This document shows, piece after piece, positions 4,767-6,292 of a DNA stretch of 6,292 nucleotides. A program made the translations under genes and the position numbers. Below the pieces are notes generated by a model. The model worked only from the letters and a program-made list of their open reading frames with translations, searched no databases and was not told the origin of the DNA. Each line of letters begins with the position of its first letter. Position 1 is the stretch's first letter. Origin of the DNA: Pseudomonadota bacterium (GTDB lineage: Bacteria; Desulfobacterota; DSM-4660; Desulfatiglandales; B25-G16); NCBI GenBank assembly GCA_030633645.1, contig DAOVRY010000052.1, forward strand, positions 1 through 6,292. Reading direction: 5' to 3'.

Positions 4767-5495
4767 TTGGTCTTGCAAAAAGATGGTACTGTAGATTTTG
4801 AGGTGGAAGCAGACCCCAAAGATCTTTTTGGACACAGCAATGAGGGCCTTGACTCTCTGGAGGATACCGGTGACCCTGAGGGTACTCCTCTCACAGAGTT
4901 AAAGTCTATTGTTTTGTCACTTGACTGGGAGATTACCGATGAAAGCATGACTCGGTTTGTTCAGGAGGTAGAGAAATTAAAAAAAACATACCGGGATGAT
5001 AAAATCCTTGTATCATTCCTTGGTCTCCTTGATTCGGTGGGAAAATATATCAAGACCCACAAAGCGAAAGCCCATCCGAATGCCAGCAAACTATTGAACT
5101 CCGCCTATATGAGCCTGGAGAAGGTAATCGTCTCCAAAGACATCACTGAGCCTGAAAGAAGAAAAATATTCGTAAGCCAGGTGAAAAGCTTCAAAAGATT
5201 GAAGGAGCAGATCGCGCTGAGAAAGGCCGCCTCAGATAGAAAAAAAGGGTTGAAACCGCCTGATCAGATAGGCCCAGTGGCTGAAGAACAAATAAACGAT
5301 CTGTCCATGCAAAGGCAGGGTAGGACCCCTGATGGGACAAAGGAGAGATTGCGAGAATCTGATGAGGGTTGTGTGAGCCCTCATGAGGTCTTTATGAGTG
5401 CCTTAGAGGAGATTAAGCAGCTCATCCAGGAGGAATTTAGGGCCTTGAGGGAAGAGCTGAAGCAGTGGAGAGAAGATGAGCAAGGCCGTACCTAG
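4767..5495 (+). CDS. Conserved-looking helical protein of unknown function
   Basis: 242 residues; I do not recognise a named family with certainty. Three parts are visible: an acidic low-complexity N-terminus (1-42), a compact helical domain (about 43-152) with the block LDWEI (52-56), FLGLLDSVGKYI (84-95) and KAKAHPNASKLLNSAYMSLEKV (99-120), and a charged, probably disordered linker leading to a helix (about 205-238, EEIKQLIQEEFRALREELKQW) with coiled-coil character. There is no signal peptide or membrane segment. The middle block resembles helical domains I associate with hypothetical proteins of Desulfobacterota beside signalling genes, but this is memory only. The start is TTG at 4767, supported by GGGGGT 6 nt before it and only 11 nt after the GTPase stop. 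It could be a scaffold or effector for the GTPase. A histidine phosphotransfer role is possible but no H-box is clear. Confidence 0.8.
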   Translation: MVLQKDGTVDFEVEADPKDLFGHSNEGLDSLEDTGDPEGTPLTELKSIVLSLDWEITDESMTRFVQEVEKLKKTYRDDKILVSFLGLLDSVGKYIKTHKAKAHPNASKLLNSAYMSLEKVIVSKDITEPERRKIFVSQVKSFKRLKEQIALRKAASDRKKGLKPPDQIGPVAEEQINDLSMQRQGRTPDGTKERLRESDEGCVSPHEVFMSALEEIKQLIQEEFRALREELKQWREDEQGRT

Positions 5496-5628
5496 ATTTC
5501 TCATTTCTGGATCGAGCAGGCGGGATTTTGCAGAAGAGGAGCCCTTTTTGAGACCTGGGATCAAGGAGCCATACCTTTTGTGGTCTGTCCATGGCTGGCC
5601 AATTTATTCATCGGAGGCAACGGAGTGA
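5476..5628 (+). CDS. Small 50-residue protein overlapping both neighbours
   Basis: A 51-codon frame starts at ATG 5476, inside the last 20 bases of the preceding gene, with GGAG 5 nt before it. It ends at TGA 5626-5628, which overlaps the GTG start of the next gene (GTGA). It fills what would otherwise be a 129-bp gap in a tightly packed string, and both junctions look translationally coupled. The product has a basic N-terminus (MSKAVPRFLISGSSRRDF), an acidic patch EEEP (20-23), and an aromatic C-terminal part, PYLLWSVHGWPIYSSE (32-47), with two Trp and two Tyr. It has no cysteine and no convincing membrane segment. I do not recognise it. A small binding partner for the neighbouring proteins is one idea. 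It is short enough to be missed by automatic annotation. Confidence 0.68.
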   Translation: MSKAVPRFLISGSSRRDFAEEEPFLRPGIKEPYLLWSVHGWPIYSSEATE

Positions 5629-6095
5629 ATATTCTATCCGGTGATATATCCGGTTTGGTTTTCAGGCGTGCTGACCGGGGAGACCTTGGCGAGTTTTCTC
5701 TTGACAGTCATATGCTCAGTGTACTCGTGGAGTTAGATGGCAGGAAGAGCCTTGGCTCAGTGGCAAAAAGAGCAGGCCTGGAGATGGGTACCGTGAAGGG
5801 GGTGATCTTCAGGCTTCTAAAGCTTAAGCTCATCAGACCTGAGGGGAGGAGTATCTCGGTACTTAGCAGGGGGTTTTTCGATTATCTTAGTGTCCAATTG
5901 TCTCTAGCCTTGGGACCAATAGCTGATGTGCTGATTGAGGAAGCAGTGACTGATCTGGATCATAGTAAGTCTGAATTCCCAAGCCACCAGGCAGCAGAAC
6001 TCGTGGATCTCCTTGCCCGTGAGATTCGACGTGAGGAAAAAAGGATCGTCTTTCAACAGAATATGGTTAAGAAAATCAGGGAAATAGGGGCATGA
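5625..6095 (+). CDS. Winged-helix domain protein with C-terminal helical (GPIA-type) domain
   Basis: 156 residues from GTG 5625, chosen because GGAGG (5613-5617) is 7 nt upstream and the GTGA overlap links it to the small gene before. An upstream GTG at 5580 has no Shine-Dalgarno and would add 15 residues that overlap that gene. Residues about 24-73 look like a winged helix: FSLDSHMLSVLVELDG, then SLGSVAKRAGLEMGTVKGVIFRL and KLKLIRP, as seen in DUF4388-type and related signalling proteins. Residues about 84-152 contain LSLALGPIADVLIEEAV and LVDLLAREI, resembling the small helical domain (DUF8082-like) found in bacterial kinases and polarity proteins. It may bind DNA or act as a protein-interaction wing. 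It is the last complete gene before the second repeat copy. Confidence 0.8.
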   Translation: MNILSGDISGLVFRRADRGDLGEFSLDSHMLSVLVELDGRKSLGSVAKRAGLEMGTVKGVIFRLLKLKLIRPEGRSISVLSRGFFDYLSVQLSLALGPIADVLIEEAVTDLDHSKSEFPSHQAAELVDLLAREIRREEKRIVFQQNMVKKIREIGA

Positions 6096-6109
6096 TACTG
6101 GGTAACGTT

Positions 6110-6292
6110 AAAGTCCAGGGTATGGGTATCTTTTTTTTGGTTATGCCCCTGGCCCAGACCTGGCTTATAGGGCATGAGTATATGTGCTACGTCTGCGAAA
6201 TAACACTGCGAACATGCGATATTTCAGAAATGTCGCGGCAGGGCAGGCCTATGACATGGCCCCTTACTGGGTCGATTCAAAATGGTTTATTG
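6110..6292. mobile_element. MITE-like repeat element, copy 2 (cut by window edge)
   Basis: 183 bp match 471-653 in the same orientation with only 4 mismatches (at copy-1 positions 557, 599, 633 and 634) and no gaps. The left terminal inverted repeat is intact; the right one lies beyond the window. The repeat begins 14 bp after the stop of the winged-helix gene. Two of the four changes weaken the left arm of the internal hairpin as drawn for copy 1. The high identity suggests recent spread or gene conversion. Confidence 0.85.

Noticed and set aside
1..6292. CRISPR array, tRNA or rRNA
   Set aside because: No regularly spaced short repeats, tRNA cloverleaf signatures or rRNA-like segments were found on either strand.

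Overview
The window looks like chromosomal DNA from a Desulfobacterota (deltaproteobacterial) relative. The basis is gene content and protein style: an NtrC-type sigma-54 activator, a soluble histidine kinase, a Roadblock/LC7 protein next to an MglA-type GTPase, and moderate GC. No rRNA or taxonomic marker is present, so the assignment is an inference.

Layout. (1) Positions 1-380, minus strand: the first 21 codons of thiD, preceded by a complete TPP riboswitch whose expression platform is an intrinsic terminator. A possible promoter lies just upstream of the aptamer. (2) Positions 471-761: a repeat element of about 290 bp with 33/34-nt terminal inverted repeats and internal hairpins, resembling a MITE. 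A second copy (183 bp visible, 4 mismatches) enters at 6110 and runs off the right edge, so two direct copies bracket the whole regulatory cluster. (3) Positions 762-1198: about 440 bp with no convincing gene. (4) Positions 1199-2551: a sigma-54-dependent response regulator. (5) Positions 2552-2938: a dense control region with two inverted repeats, a good -24/-12 (sigma-54) promoter match, a terminator-like hairpin with a T6 run, a second strong hairpin, and a third hairpin covering the next start codon. (6) Positions 2939-6095: a tight rightward gene string: sensorless histidine kinase, Roadblock/LC7 protein, MglA-like GTPase, a helical protein of unknown function, a 50-residue protein read in another frame, and a winged-helix protein with a C-terminal helical domain.

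How it may work (inference). The kinase has no sensor domain and sits in one string with a small-GTPase/Roadblock pair. Input may therefore come through the GTPase switch or the unknown partners. The kinase would phosphorylate the adjacent activator, which would switch on the kinase/GTPase genes from the sigma-54 promoter, a feedback loop. The terminator-like hairpin between promoter and first gene adds a possible attenuation step. The combination of small-GTPase switch, two-component pair, sigma-54 control and three uncharacterised proteins is the best candidate here for an undescribed signalling module. The thiD riboswitch is unrelated, but its antitermination geometry can be read directly from the sequence.
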